Assembly: GCA_963575645.1 (NCBI GenBank)
Contig: OY754472.1
Location: 2,728,001 to 2,792,000, forward strand
DNA from: Xanthostigma xanthostigma
Taxonomy: Eukaryota; Arthropoda; Insecta; Raphidioptera; Raphidiidae
Length of the DNA: 64,000 nucleotides
Direction: 5' to 3'
Program-made: the position numbers and the translations under genes
The notes under the pieces: model-generated
Database searches by the model: none
What the model was told of the DNA's origin: nothing
What the model saw: only the letters and a program-made list of their open reading frames with translations
Part shown: positions 1-12,779 of the stretch, piece after piece
Layout: each line of letters starts with the position of its first letter
Position numbering within the stretch: the stretch's first letter is position 1

Positions 1-628
1 GTAAAATATGAGCAAACAATGATAAAATGATTTTATTGGTTCGATTGTTTTTTTTTTCGTACTGCAAGACGTTTGATTTCGTGCTCGCTTGTTTGCTTGA
101 AATCACTGACGGATTTATTTATTATTATTTTCCGACACGTGTTTTGGAACATTCTGTATAATACGGCCTTAAAATTCGTACTACAAATGCTTTCTTTTTA
201 TAAAGCGTTAATTTTTTATCGAACATATACATATATTTTTTTATTTCGCAGCTTTTTAAAGCAACTATGTTTTTTTATTTTCATACCGATAATAGGTACT
301 GTTAAAAGCTGATCATTATAATGCATAAGTTATTTGTTATGTTTATGTATAATAATTATTATGTATTAACATTATAATAAATGAACATATCTGTACATAA
401 AATGTTAAAATCGAATTGTCTAATTAAATTATAATTCAACAATCACCCTTTTAAATCCCAGGTATGTAGTACCTAATTGACTATTGAAAACAAATCTATA
501 CTAATACTAGCGGCCCTACGCTACGTATAAAGTGAAATAATAAAACAATTTAATTGGAACATCTATCTATCTATTTTATTAATTGCTAGCTATTTTAAAA
601 TATACATGGGCGTATATGTGTGTATGTC
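1..628. other. AT-rich DNA, nothing recognised
   Basis: No gene, no repeat copy shared with the rest of the window, apart from CTAGCGGCCCTACGC near 508, which resembles the terminal block of the dispersed repeats. Confidence 0.5.
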
Positions 629-789
629 GAGCACTCCGGCTGCGCCGTCGTGCTCGAAAAAAAATAGCGTAAAGTATTCGTGGATAACTGGTCTTTAAAA
701 CACTTGCTCTATTTCGAGCACTCCGGCTGCGCCGTCGTGCCGAGCAGTTTTAAACGATATTCAGTTTTTTTACATCCTCGATCTAGATA

Positions 790-940
790 TATGGTTGTTA
801 AGTTCGTTGCGCCATCTATTGAATATTCACTCAATCCAGTCAACAGGTATCGCCATCTTATATGGTTGTTAAGTTCGTTGCGCCATCTATTGAATATTCA
901 CTCAATCCAGTCAACAGGTATCGCCATCTTATATGGTTGT
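790..940 (+). repeat. 71-bp tandem duplication
   Basis: TATGGTTGTTAAGTTCGTTG starts at 790 and 861, with a third partial start at 932. The two units look identical. Separately, GCACTCCGGCTGCGCCGTCG occurs at ~632 and ~717. Confidence 0.9.
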
Positions 941-1126
941 ATTATGACTGTCAAGGAATAGACAAATAATTTGCAATAAAATAATATTGCGACTATAAAT
1001 TGAAATGTAAGCTATCCTATTTTTCAAGTTGGGTCGAATTGCACACGGTGTGCAAATCAAATTTAAAATCGGTTCAGTAGTTTAGGAGTTCATCGCGGAC
1101 AAACATGTGACACGTAATTTTTATAT

Positions 1127-1365
1127 ACCTATAAAGATATAAAGCTGAAGAGTTTGTTTGTTTGGTTGGTAGAACGCGCTAATCTCAGGAACTACTGGAT
1201 CGAATTAAAAAAAAAAATTGTTGGATAGCCCATTTATCGAGGAAGGCACGATATGATTAATAGGAGCGGAGCATTAATGAAAAATGTTGCAAAAACTTTT
1301 GAACGGTAACTCCGATGGACACAACATTCATCTCGGTGAAACCGGACGGGACCACTAGTAGTATA
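1127..1365 (+). repeat. Lepidopteran-type dispersed repeat (GAAGAGTTTG family)
   Basis: AAGCTGAAGAGTTTGTTTG, GAACGCGCTAATCTCAGGAA, GGATAGCCCATTTATCGAGG and a final ACCGGACGGGACC. Copies at 4053-4385 (reverse), 16490-17148 and 34425-34990. Class not assigned. Confidence 0.65.
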
Positions 1366-1619
1366 TATTAACGCCGCTGCACACGATGCTGGTTTTCCTG
1401 TTACAAACGCTGCCGTGCGGATTACGAAGTTGGAAATGGCGGATAATAAATTTATTCTATTCTTTTTAGGAGTTATAATAGGGATATTTGTCAAAGATTG
1501 AATAAAAAAACGTATTAATCAACATTTATGTATATTTAAAACACGCTTATATAATGTTAATATAACAACAAACAAATAACAACACTAATTTTAATAAAAT
1601 TGTGTCAAGGAACATTATT

Positions 1620-2040
1620 TCAATGAAAACAGATTTGAGATACATATTAAAAGAAAGACTAGATAATAACAGACAGAGAGAAGTAAAAGCGCAAGAAAAA
1701 ATAGAAAGACAAGAAAGTATAGGTAGTAGGTACTTGAAAGATTATAAGAGAATAGACTGAAAAAACGAGTATTAAAAAATAGAAGAATAGTTGAAAACTA
1801 AGTGTAAAAAAGCAAGTTTAAAAGCCAGAAAAATAGATGAAGAATGAGTAAGGACGAGTCAGAAAAACATGAAGAATGAGAGAGTAAAAAACAAAAGCTG
1901 AGGAAAGTCGAGTGACAGATATTTCGTCATAAAAATAGTAAAGAAAAGTATAGAAGCAGAAAAATAGTATAGCACAAGAAATAAACATGAAAAATTATAT
2001 GTACACACATCTGTTTTCGAAGCAAGAAAAAAACTAGAAT
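1620..2040 (+). other. Polypurine-biased tract, non-coding
   Basis: For about 380 bp the plus strand is mostly A and G (runs such as GACAGAGAGAAGTAAAAGCG and GAAAAAATAGAAAGACAAGA), with many stops in all frames. No periodic unit is evident. Confidence 0.6.
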
Positions 2041-2615
2041 TAACTAATTTTTATTAAGTTTTTAAAGCCAACAATATTGTTGAACTTCCATATAAAACAT
2101 TGTCGCAATTTATTCAAACAATGGTGATTGAAAATCATTTTTTAACCAAGATTATGATTATTAAACACTTAGTCGAACTTTAAATCCAAGGTAGGTACTA
2201 ATAGTACTTCGTTTTAATGAGTACTTCACAAGTTACTATAAAATATTATAATCTTTAGTCACCTTTGTTTGAATATACTATCTCACTCATTCTCAACAAG
2301 TACGAATTTTCATATCTTCCAATTGTCTTTTTAAACATTATTATTTTTAAAAATAAGAAATTGTTATTTTTCCAAATTCAACTCAACTTACAAATCTGGT
2401 GTTTCAATTATTTTGCAAACCATGTATATAATTACCCCGTAAACTAAAAAAATAGAAAAGCAAGGGTTTGGAAGCGCTGATTTGGTTACAAAAAATAAAA
2501 ACCAACACAAGAACACAAAAAGTAACTGTTAAATCAGAAGTTGAATTGAAATCAAAAAAAATGTAGGATTCGTCAGTAACGTGTCTCGTGGCCTTGGGCG
2601 TCATTCGGGTAATTT

Positions 2616-3825
2616 TTAATGATGTGTGATGACTGGGAAATCGGCGTACCAACCGAAAGCGCCGTGGTGGCCTGTGTGCGCACCATAGTCGACAACGTCA
2701 TGGTGGTCTCCGCCGCCCCCGGCCTGTCTTTGTTCGCGGACGACTGGAATTGGAGCTGCTCTGACGACGCGATAAACCGGCGGCAAAGCTACAGCCTCGT
2801 ACACCGGATATTCGTACGGATACGCGCTGCAGACGGCCAACATGGCGATCAACAAAATGGCGGCAACTGAAAACTACGAACACAATTGGTAAGTATGTCT
2901 TTATGTACTTATTTAATAAAACTAGTATAGCTTGTGCGCTTTAAGATATTCCGATTTGGCTCAATCTTCACCCATCGCGGATTTTAATGAAAGTTTTGAT
3001 AATATAATGTATTAATAAAAAAAAAATTGATTTGGTTGCCATTCAATTTCTTCGCACAGCTATTTTTGAAGTGAAAACTTCTTTAGCGGCGCTGTACACT
3101 TTTTTTGTAATGGGTAAAAAATGTTAAACTCGCGTCAGGAAAAGTAAGAACTGGGTGAGACTCTCTAAGTGATAGTAATTGCCAGATACTTTTTATACAA
3201 CGTTAGACATCTAGCGTTGAAATATCGTACATATAAAAATGCAATCTATGATACAAACCATTTTATTTACAAAACTTCTTTAGCGGCGTTGTACACTTTT
3301 TTTGTAATGGGTAAAAAATGTTAAACTCGCGTCAGGTTAGTAAGAACTGGGTGAGACTCTCTAAGTGATAGTAATTGCCAGATACTTTTTATACAACGTT
3401 AGACATCTAGCGTTGAAATATCGTACATAAAAATGCAATCTATGATACAAACAATTTTATTTACAAGTGTTGTCAATAAATAAACAATGCTTCTAAATGC
3501 AAAAAATTAAGACGTTAATATTCAAGTTTTCACTTCCGCAGGCTTTTTTTTTATCTAAATGTTTTACGCTGAAAATGAGTTTCTAATTTGGTTGCTAAAT
3601 TAGAATAGTTATACATATTTATTTTCAACAAAACTAAGAATGGACGAAATTTACCAAAATCGTTGTTTTTGACAAAAATGTAACAAAAATTGTCTTTACT
3701 CGCAATACCTATAAGTTGTAAAAATTGATGAGGAAAATCAAGCATGACCTCGCTTTGATTGTCAATCACAAAAAGCACTATTAAAATAAAAGTTAAAATA
3801 AAGATTAAACACTTACGGATTTCAT
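2616..3825 (-). CDS. Short secreted cuticle-like peptide, 2 exons, 88 aa
   Basis: Exon 1 is 3817-3825 (ATG AAA TCC followed by GTAAGT). Exon 2 is 2873-2616, entered after a TTCGTAG acceptor and closed by TAA. The other AG nearby, 7 nt on, breaks the frame, which decides the splice. The joined N-terminus (M-K-S-F-S-V-A-A, then I-L-L-I-A-M-L-A-V-C-S-A) is a textbook signal peptide, with likely cleavage after Ser-Ala. The mature part is rich in Tyr, Pro and Val at first (YPYEYPVYEAVALPPVY), then Gly and His, ending ITHH. A three-codon first exon holding only the start of the signal peptide is typical of insect cuticle and chorion genes, so an extracellular structural role is likely. I see no chitin-binding RR consensus, so no family is assigned. 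The intron carries a MITE (3065-3540). Confidence 0.72.
3065..3540 (+). mobile_element. MITE (GAAGTGAAAAC family) in the secreted-peptide intron
   Basis: Ends GAAGTGAAAACTTC and AAGTTTTCACTTC. It contains two direct copies of a ~200-bp block (GTTGTACACTTTTTTTGTAA, then TAAACTCGCGTCAGG). Other copies are at 34515-34762, 40584-40816 and 51625-52097. Confidence 0.75.
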
Positions 3826-3904
3826 GATGAATATTTGTTCTGGTTTAATGTTACTCGATCGATATATCGAGTGAGAATGGTTTCCTGTTGCGAAAACATG
3901 AGAT

Positions 3905-3911
3905 TTATATA
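3905..3911 (-). promoter_or_regulatory. TATA box of the secreted-peptide gene
   Basis: TATATAA reads on the minus strand about 80 nt upstream of the start codon at 3825. That leaves room for transcription start about 25-30 nt further on and a 5' leader of roughly 50 nt. Position and orientation fit the two-exon gene; there is no other candidate gene here. Confidence 0.55.
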
Positions 3912-4052
3912 GTCGATTTGTCGTAGCTATTGATCAGTCACCATCTCAACTTTCGCTGGACATAAACGTGCAGGACCGGCTCAAGGAATTGAAATTACTT
4001 GGTGATTCTATAAAAACACCAGTCATGTATCGTTAAAGGAATATACTATTAA

Positions 4053-4385
4053 ACTAGCGGTCCCGCCCGGTTTCACCCGGGGACAAAAAAATGGGGGGAG
4101 GGACATTAGTACGCACATTCATCTTATAGTTTACCGAGATGAATGTTGTGTCCAAATTTCATGCTGATCGGAGTTAGCGTTCAAAAGTTTTTGTCGGAAG
4201 GACAAATTTTGAGTTACATTTTTTATTGATGCTCCGCTCCTATTGGTCGAAGCGTGATATTATATAGCCTATAGCCTTCCTCGATAAATGGGCTATCCAA
4301 CAATAAATTTTTTTTTTATTCGAACCAGTAGTTTCTGAGATTAGCGCGTTCAAACAAACAAACTCTTCATCTTTATATATTCGTA
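4053..4385 (-). repeat. Dispersed repeat (GAAGAGTTTG family), reverse copy
   Basis: Begins ACTAGCGGTCCCGCCCGG and ends AACAAACTCTTCATCTTTAT; the most complete copy in the window. Confidence 0.65.
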
Positions 4386-4429
4386 TAGATTGTTTCTAAA
4401 CCGAGATAAATACACTAAATATTTTTTAA

Positions 4430-4760
4430 AGTGAAACTTTTATTCTATCGCCCCGAATTTTTCTGGCCGTCCGTTGCATGTCGCATTACAGGCGGCCGCG
4501 GAGTAGGGGCAAAGCTAAAGGCGTTCGGAGTAGGCGCTCAGTAGAGCAGCCAAGGCCAATATGGCGGCGCCCATGGTTACCATCAGCTGACCGTGTAGTA
4601 TGTATAACACATAGTCAGCCTGTCATGCGGGCAAGTGCTGTACAGTGTTTACATGTTTTTATTCGTGTATTCATGTGAATATTGTTGTTTATAATTAATC
4701 GTGATGGATAAGTGTCTACAATCCAACGCCTATACAATCCAATAAAAGTTTCACTTGCGT
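4430..4760. mobile_element. Probable MITE with AGTGAAACTTTTATT ends
   Basis: AGTGAAACTTTTATTCTAT at the left is mirrored by AATAAAAGTTTCACT at the right, ~330 bp apart. The interior is GC-rich (GGCGGCCGCGGAGTAGG). No second copy here. Confidence 0.5.
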
Positions 4761-5446
4761 CGTGGTTTCTTAAAACCACACAATTTTTCGGATGTTGGGC
4801 TTATTTGGGGGTGTAATTAAGGTATATTCAGTGAAAAACTAAATTTAACATTTACAGAATTTTGGAAAATCTTAATGTCCATTCAGGTCAAAAAACTTAT
4901 TTTTTGCGATTATCACTAGTATAGGATGTTTAGTTACTTTTTAAGTATAATTAGTAAAAATTAAAATAAATATCCGCACAATGCATCATGAGAATGCGTA
5001 ACAACATTAAAAAATAGCTGTGCCAAGAAATTGAATGGCAACCAAATCAATTTTTCTTTATTAATATATTATAATATGACCAAAATTCAAATTTCATTAG
5101 AAAAATCGATGGGTAAAGATCGAGCCAAATCGGAATCTTGTACTCTATGAAGCAGTTCACTTTTTGGACACTTTGATTTAATACACCCCTGGTGATTGAA
5201 GTAAAGAAATTATATCTAACAGAGTTCATTTGTTACAAAACAAAACATTAGCTATCATATTATTCAGGTTGAATGTAACGCTTTATTTACGCGGTTTTTG
5301 TCTCATTGACGGTGCGCGACGAGATTGGTCATAACTCATAGACAGCGTCTTAACTCTTTTTCTTGAAGACTCGAAGTCTCAAATTGCCACTGTCCACCAG
5401 ACGCAATGTTTGGGGTTGAAAATGAAATAAATAGAATAAGCCGTTA

Positions 5447-5835
5447 CTAGAGTGACCTGTGCGAATTATTCGCACTAAATAAGTATAATAATTATCACTT
5501 TACAAAATTATTTTTTAAATATGATTGCAGGTATTCAATTCGTTTCTAATTTTGCATTCTTCTTTTTGTTGTATTACAATATGAAGGTCAGATGACAGAT
5601 CGAAGTGTTGACGTTGTTTCAAAATTAAAGCCGTCTGACGGCAGACGTTGTTCAGCGTTGCTGTATTTTAATTCATTTACAAAAACAAAAGCAATAATAA
5701 ATTTTTTAGTTGTCGATGTCAGTAGAGCAAGCAATTATCTGTAAAATGATATATAATTTATGTGGAGAAATTGTGAGGTTTTTTTTAAAAAGGGAGGCAA
5801 ACATCTTAAACCTTAGCGTATTAATATATATGATG
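5447..5835 (+). mobile_element. MITE (GACCTGTGCGAATTATTCGC family), internally deleted
   Basis: Starts CTAGAGTGACCTGTGCGAAT and ends CCTTAGCGTATTAATATA. Lacks ~200 bp present in the copies at 31487 and 45569. Confidence 0.7.
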
Positions 5836-6678
5836 AAAAGTATACCATTATATACAAAAAACACCGTTATAGCATATATCTCTTCTGCGCATGCGCCGAT
5901 TTTCCACAAAAACGATAGGGCTCTTCATATTTGCATACCAAACATCCTCCCAAAATTTTGTTTCAATGATCCGTTTGACCTGTATCGTGCTCACAGACAG
6001 ACGCACAAAGTTTTTCCAAAAATATGTTTTTTTGAATTCAGAGGACCTCAAAACGAAAAGATATTGTAAAATTTTTTATTTAAACTAGTACCATTCCCCA
6101 CTTGTGGGTTGAAATGGGAAAAGTAATTCATATACTCAATTCTTCTTACCGGCGCCACTGGCTGGTACAGCCGGTACCATGGTACTAACCAACCACGCGT
6201 TCAGCTCTTTTGTCGTAGTACATTAATCTGTATGTCGACATAATTATTATCTGTTAAATATACCCAATTCTTCATATTTTTACTCGGACATTTTTAGAAT
6301 CAACAATATCGCACTGATTACGCCATTTTCTTTCGTGATAAACAAAGCAAACGTCATAATCTTTCTTTATTTTTAAAAGTATCTAAAAGGAGAAGAGTGA
6401 AGTTGCCGTTTCTCTCCTTGTAGGCAGCCATTTTCGTTCGACGTTCCGAGCTCCTGATTGGTTCCCTTTTCTATCGTGAAGTTGCTTGCGATAACTCGAG
6501 CAATTATGTCTTACAAGGATATATCGAGCGATTCAATCAACATTCTGGCAGTAGTACAAGGATATCTCAAGACGAACAAGCTTTACTAGTAAAATTGAAA
6601 ATCAAAACTGACACCTGATTAATTTTTTAAATCGAAACACTACATAAATCCGAAACTCTGTTTTGATTCGGTTTAAAT

Positions 6679-7194
6679 TAGTGATGTGTATCCGTATCCG
6701 CGGTTATCCGAGGGAGAAGAAAGATCAGTATCCGTTAGTTTTTGGCGGATCATTTACCTTATTAATTTTCAATTCATAGATAAAATTTTATATTTATAGG
6801 TGATTAGGTAATAATGAAAAACTGTTAAATTCCATTCAGACTATTTTTTATTTTTTAAAATCGTATTTGGCACCTTTATATTGCAAACATTTATCGTAGT
6901 GAGTACCATACCAATAGTACACAACTCAAAGGTACTAAAAACTATCTTTATAATGAGATATTGCACATCGATCTTTGGAAAGAGACAATCTGTTATGAGA
7001 GTTAACTCTTAAAGAGGTCAGTAACTTTTTCCCGTAACAGATAGTCTCTTTCCAAAAGTCGATGTGCAATATTTACCGCCGCGTACTCTAAGAAAGTTAA
7101 GATCTGTATCCGTATCCGCGGATCTTGAAACCAAATATCCGTATTCAGATCCGTATCCGCGGATATATATTTTTAACGATCCGGCACATCACTA
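6679..7194 (+). mobile_element. hAT-type MITE, 516 bp
   Basis: Termini are TAGTGATGTG and CACATCACTA, with 8-bp flanks GTTTAAAT and ATTTAAAT (7 of 8 identical). The interior has repeated CCGCGGAT and an inverted block around TCTGTTATG. It is an inverted relative of the copy inside papi (14940-15445). Confidence 0.8.
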
Positions 7195-7518
7195 ATTTAA
7201 ATCCACTGAAAAAGGGGGGGGGGGGTTAGGTAAGGTCATAATTTAGAAAAAGATATTAAAACAAAAATACATAATATATTTTAGAAGTTAGACATATACA
7301 TGATTTAAAAAATTGTACCACAAGTAATATTAGTCAATTAAATTTTAAATATTTGCAAATTGATTTTCATTTCGTAATTTACGTAAAGAATTTTTCATGA
7401 TCGGTTTGAATGAAAATGCAGATATCTTTATGTAAAAAAATCGATGTTGGACAAAAGAAAAAGTTACTCGTGCATGCGTGACGCTGTCTTTTCATAAGCC
7501 TAAGACACACTCATGTCA

Positions 7519-7826
7519 AGCCACGGATCTAGAAGGTTCGGAAGTTAGTCACAAACAGCGTCGCAAAGGCACATTTTTGAGCCGTTGATGATCCCACCAC
7601 CTCCCAGCTACCTGCACGGAACGTGCGCTCGTCGGCGATTGGCCGTGATCGCTCGTTGCCTTTGGCACTTGTCGCTTTCCTGCTTTAAAGTACAGTCGAG
7701 TACGCTATTGTCAAGTTGTTATTGCTATGTTAGTTTTGTTGAGTTGCGAGTTTGTAGTTTTTCAACAGACTGTACAAGCGCAAGCCCGCATTCGCATCTA
7801 ACTTCCGAACCTTTTCGTGGCGCGTA
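7519..7826 (+). mobile_element. MITE (CTAAAAGGTTCGGAAG family)
   Basis: Inverted ends GGATCTAGAAGGTTCGGAAG and CTTCCGAACCTTTTCGTGGC. Copies also at 33716-34032 and 47737-48000. Confidence 0.7.
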
Positions 7827-8156
7827 TTAAACTTAGGTTAAGAATATCACGCAGCAACACCTACAAACTTTACAGGTACTGAAAAAACATTAATTGATGA
7901 TGTCGCCCATATGTCGCCTGAATTTTAAAAAGTTCATGAATAAATGTCGAATTGAAAACGACTAGATCATAAAATTACAAATTAATGATATTAAATTAAC
8001 GAATCACCACTACTAAAAATCGTATCAATTTGCTTTATCCAGATAATTATTCATTCTTTATAAATAACAAAGATGGTAACAAAATAGTTATTGGCGTAAC
8101 TAGTAGTCTAAGTCATTCATGGCGTGTCATGACTTAGCCTACAAGTTGCGCCCATA

Positions 8157-8559
8157 ATTTTATTCAACAATTGCGCGTTATTCATGTTTTAATTATAATG
8201 AGATGTTGTAAATATCTATTTATTTCTTTATAAAAAAAACTGTCAATACTAACAGCACCAAACAGCACGATTCAATGTTTTGGTTTGAGGTTAGCCGGTT
8301 ATGAATAAACTCCATGTCGAAAACATTCGGCCTCTCAATTTTAGTCTCAATGGGTAACAACGGAGTTGTTGTTACCTACTATTTCGTTACGACTCAGAAA
8401 ATAGTTACGTTTATTTTCATTACTCCACAATGGCCGAGCTAGTAGGAATCTTCATTGAGTTATGACAAGTAATTGTCACCAGTCGGTAAATGGCTATTTA
8501 GGGTTCGGTTTTTAGGCATGATAAAACATGAATAACGCGCATGAGTTGAATAAAAAAAT
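8157..8559. repeat. Foldback MITE, ~400 bp
   Basis: Arms TTGCGCGTTATTCATGTTTT and AAAACATGAATAACGCGCAT, with flanking TTTTATTCAAC / GTTGAATAAAA. Interior non-coding. Confidence 0.65.
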
Positions 8560-9073
8560 ATTTCTGATGATAACTTTCATATAATATCCATAATCACAAC
8601 AAATAAATGAGTTATAATTAGTTCAAAACTAAAAAGATAATTATGCCTCTAAAACACTATTTTCTATTTATAAAACAGTGTTTTTCCGTTCGATTTGATC
8701 GCATCTAATAAAATGCCAAGCACTTATATGAATTCCAAGTGAGATTCGATTTTCAATTTGATTGATAAATCGCAATTTTTCAAAATGGTCTCTTATATTG
8801 GAAGATAATAATTAGTTACAATTTTTTTGTGCAGTCAAATGTGACCACAATTTTTTTAATCTTAAAGATACTTTTTGTTTAATACGGGAAGCCTCCAAAT
8901 ACATTTTTACAAATGAATTAATATGGAAAAATAGATATACTCTACAAATTCTAAAAAGGACCCCGCACAAACCTTATGGGATTTGGTTAAATTGATCGAA
9001 AATGGTTTTATTTTATACTTGAAAGTTCGCTAAGAAAAAGTGTCCATGGGCGCATAGCCTAAAAACCAAAAGA

Positions 9074-9648
9074 TTTTTGACGTGATAACGTCTTATAAAT
9101 TGATGAATCACCAATCTTATAAATTGATAAAACACCGGCTGCATGCACGAAAAAGTGTAACGTTCCTAGCGTTCCGCCTGACCCTGTGCGTGCTTTTCTC
9201 GAAAACGGCTCTAACGATTTGGATGAAATTTACTGAAAAGGGATTTTGGGGGGCAAAAAATCGTTTTAGCTAGGTCTCATCTCTCTAAAAAATCGTTTTC
9301 ATACAAATTTTATCATTATAAAAATCAATTTTTTGACGTATGAAAATACTTAAATATTGTAAGTAGGTTTTGGAATTTTATATAAACAGTGAAACAATTG
9401 TTTTCAAAATATTATGACAATATTATTAATCTTTGAGACTTAAAATAAATACGAAAGAAAGAAAGTTAAAAAAAACAATTATATTATAGGTGGTAAGTAA
9501 TTTTAATAAATAAAATTAACCTAAATTTGAAGCAAAAGATGCAATATCATAGATTCGAATTATTATATAAATTTAGGTTATGTATTACGGAATACGTTAT
9601 CACGTAAAACTATCGTCCGTAAACCGACTTTACAGACAACCAATTTTT
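9074..9648 (+). mobile_element. MITE (GACGTGATAACG family), full-length copy
   Basis: Starts TTTTTGACGTGATAACGTC and ends ACCGACTTTACAGACAACCA. Both ends carry ACGTGATAACG in opposite orientation. Class not assigned. Confidence 0.7.
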
Positions 9649-9708
9649 TGCGACAGATATGTTTTATATTAGATATAGGAATGTCCATTGATTTCAAAAA
9701 CTCAAAAA

Positions 9709-9897
9709 AAAATTGGTTGTCTGTAAAGTCGGTTTACGGACGATAGTTTTACGTGATAACGTACTCCGCTCGAATATCATATTTAATAATCACGCACAGG
9801 GTCATGCGGAACGTTACACTTTTTCGTGCATGCAGCCGGTGTTTCATCTTTTTATATTGACGCGATTCATCAATTTATAAGACGTTATCACGTCAAA
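9709..9897 (-). mobile_element. MITE (GACGTGATAACG family), short inverted copy
   Basis: Reverse copy with ~190 bp left, about 60 bp after the full-length copy, so the pair can fold back. Confidence 0.7.
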
Positions 9898-11155
9898 AAT
9901 CCTAAGCTCTAGAAATGTTTTCGATTGCGCCGAATAAACCATTATTATTTTATACAGGGTGACACCTTCCAGCATTACCCAGTTTTCGACTATTGTTCTA
10001 TTTCTAAAAAAAATGCACAACAGTTGAACATGGAACGATATCCCTATATCTAAAATTTCACTAAACGTATCTGTAGCTAAAAATCTACTGGTTTTTAGGC
10101 TGTGCGCCCATGGACACTTTTTCTTAGTAGCCTTTAAACTAAAATATAAAACCATTTTTGATCAATTTAACCGAGAACCAAATTCCATAAGATTTGCAAT
10201 TGTTTCTCAGTACATCACTAATTCTCCAAAACCTGTCTTCTCTATGAATTCTCCTCAAGACGGGACTCACATGTGAAAGTCAGAAGTCGAACGTGTCTTA
10301 AATAAACACTTTTCCTTGCATAAATAGCTTTATACATTTTTGAAAAATATTCCTCTAATATAATCAAATGCACCGGCCTTAGTTATTTAACACAGTAGGC
10401 TGTGGCTAGACACAACATGCCGCAGAAAAACAAAAGAGAGCAGACTGTTGGTTTTTAAGACGCGTCGCAGTAAAATACAAAATTAAGCAGGAAAAATTTT
10501 TGAAATAATATTAACGACTATGAAAATCAGTTTTTAGAAGTGGTCTAGATTATTTTGATATAAATATTATACGTCAAATCATATTTTTTTCCGCGCTTTA
10601 GTGTAAATTAGTTGTGTTAAAATTCTGACAGTTTGATTGGTAAGTTATCTTGTTTTATTTTTCCGTTCAAATGAAAAATGCATAATTATAACAAATAAAT
10701 CGGTACCTATACTTTATGTTATGTCTTTTTCCTATGGTTTCTATCGAAAATATATTAATTTTTTTTAAGAAGTTAGGTTATGTTGCGCACGACCCTAGCG
10801 CCTCCTGTCCCTTTCCACTCGCTGTTACACGGCCTATGTGCATCGGTAGCATAACATAGGTGGCCTTGACAACACATAAAAGTATGTATTATGCCAAAAA
10901 ATAAATTATAATTCACTTTGCGATAAAATAAAGAAATATACATACAAGGAAATTTGAATATTAATATTGATAAGAATTCTACAGGATATAACTTCAGACT
11001 TAGTGAGTTTTGACTGAATAAACTGACATTACCCCCAACTCAAATAATAAATGTTAGTATCTACTACGGTACTACCTATACTAATAGTAACTGATTTAAA
11101 AAATAAGTCAAGACGACTGGTACTTTTTCTAAAACCTACTACTAAAATGCATTAA

Positions 11156-11931
11156 GGGAGTTCCACTGGTAGAGCGGGGCAAGGGGAAACCCCGTAGTAA
11201 AGCATAGTACCAACGTATTGTTGCCAAAGTTAAGAACAAAAATTTGAGCTGTGAAAAGGGGCAAGGGGAAACCCCGTAGTAAAGATAGTACCAACATGTC
11301 GTTGCCAAAGTTAAGAACAAGCATTTGAGCTGTAAAAAAGGATTTGTATGACGCAGTCGTTTCCAGAGGAAAGCGAGTGGTAACGTCTCCGCTTGAAATT
11401 TCATGATTATACAGTTGGTACTACTGTGTAAGTGTATTCCAGTGTATCAGTTGTTCCGTTCGGATCTATATTCTCATTGTTAAGATCGTAATTATGTTTC
11501 GTAAAATAATTGATTGAAAAAAATTAGTTGTGTAATAAATATTTCTGTTTTTATGTACATTTTAGTAACTATGTAACATCGATAACATAAAACATTCAAT
11601 ATATGCCACATTTCGCCCAAATTAGTGGCTTGTTCGTAACTTTGAGATATCGAACTTATCGCATTACATCTTTTTACCGAAGTTCCGAATTGGGTTCGCA
11701 TTTTGCACGAGCACGAGCTTTTAATGTTTACAAAGTTTTACCAAAATCTCATCTATACGACTCGTACAATCCACGGAACAATAAGAAATTTCGGCGTTTC
11801 CCATAAAACCCCATATAAATACAAATTCTAATTTCTCCGTAACTAAGCTTGGAATATTCACAATATTTAAATGACCTGTTTTTTATAATATCACTGTACT
11901 CCGATTATTTTGATGTGTGGAGGGAACTCCC
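11156..11931 (+). mobile_element. piggyBac-like MITE, 776 bp
   Basis: Short ends GGGAGTTCC / GGAACTCCC are bounded on both sides by TTAA (11152-11155, 11932-11935), the piggyBac target. It includes an internal 83-bp tandem duplication (11172-11340). No transposase remains. Confidence 0.6.
11172..11340 (+). repeat. 83-bp tandem duplication
   Basis: GGGCAAGGGGAAACCCCGTA occurs at about 11177 and again about 83 bp later, each followed by the same GTTGCCAAAGTTAAGAACAA block. Two copies, a few differences. Confidence 0.7.
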
Positions 11932-12261
11932 TTAAAAAAGGTTCATTTCTATCTAAAATCTAAGATATGCTACTTCGACAAAATTAAAACACAATTTTCA
12001 TTTCCCTAAAAACTCCTGTTCAATTTCTTTTTTTTTAAATCTTGAAATTTGACAAGTAAGGCACATTAATCATCAATCGTAACAAGGGGCGATAAACATT
12101 TTTTATGACCCTTTAAATAAAAAAGCAACTTAACAAAACACAACTGTAGATACCAAAACAAAACAGAAAATTCCCGCATCATCACGTAAATTCTGCTAAC
12201 TATTCATTCTATTTTTTTCAAAAACAAAAATGTATCAAACTGTAGCAAAATTTACAATAGG

Positions 12262-12595
12262 TATGTTCCGAAATATAACCCAATATACTGGCCAGTGCTA
12301 ATGACGTCATGAATCAGACGCCATAATTGTACTGGTATGCCGCCATATTGTACTGGTGAGACAGATGTGACGTATAGCATAAATATTTAACCAGACGTAT
12401 GTTCATCAGACTTTGTAGAATTTTATTATTTGCAATAATGTCTGATCAACAAAGTAAACAATTACTTTTGGTGGACGAGGGAAATAATAATACGTCAACG
12501 CGCTGGCCAGTATATTTCGGAACAAGTATGGCGTCGATTCATGACGTCATTAGCACTGACCAATATACTAGGTTATATTTCGGTACATACCCAAT
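12262..12595. repeat. Foldback MITE, ~330 bp
   Basis: Arms TATGTTCCGAAATATAACCC and TATATTTCGGTACATA; GCTAATGACGTCATGAATC mirrors GATTCATGACGTCATTAGC. An open frame at 12399-12599 is incidental. Confidence 0.7.
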
Positions 12596-12779
12596 ATGAA
12601 GCGCAGGACACTCTGATTTGTAAAGAAAACAATTTCAAAAGAACAATGGCACAAACATTTGGGGCTCATAAAGCCACTTACAACAGGCAATCCTCGATCT
12701 TTGGCGTGTCGTTTTAGCCAAAAGTCTCATCAGAATTTTGCGGTACTCAATGTTTATATTAGTGTTGGGCGATTATGAA

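Noticed and set aside
680-961. 93-codon ORF
   Set aside because: Built mostly from the 71-bp tandem duplication; no coding bias.
2619-2870. 83-codon plus-strand ORF opposite the secreted-peptide exon
   Set aside because: Shadow of the GC-rich minus-strand exon, which has a signal peptide and a matching first exon.
12399-12599. 66-codon ORF
   Set aside because: Lies in the right arm and centre of a foldback MITE.
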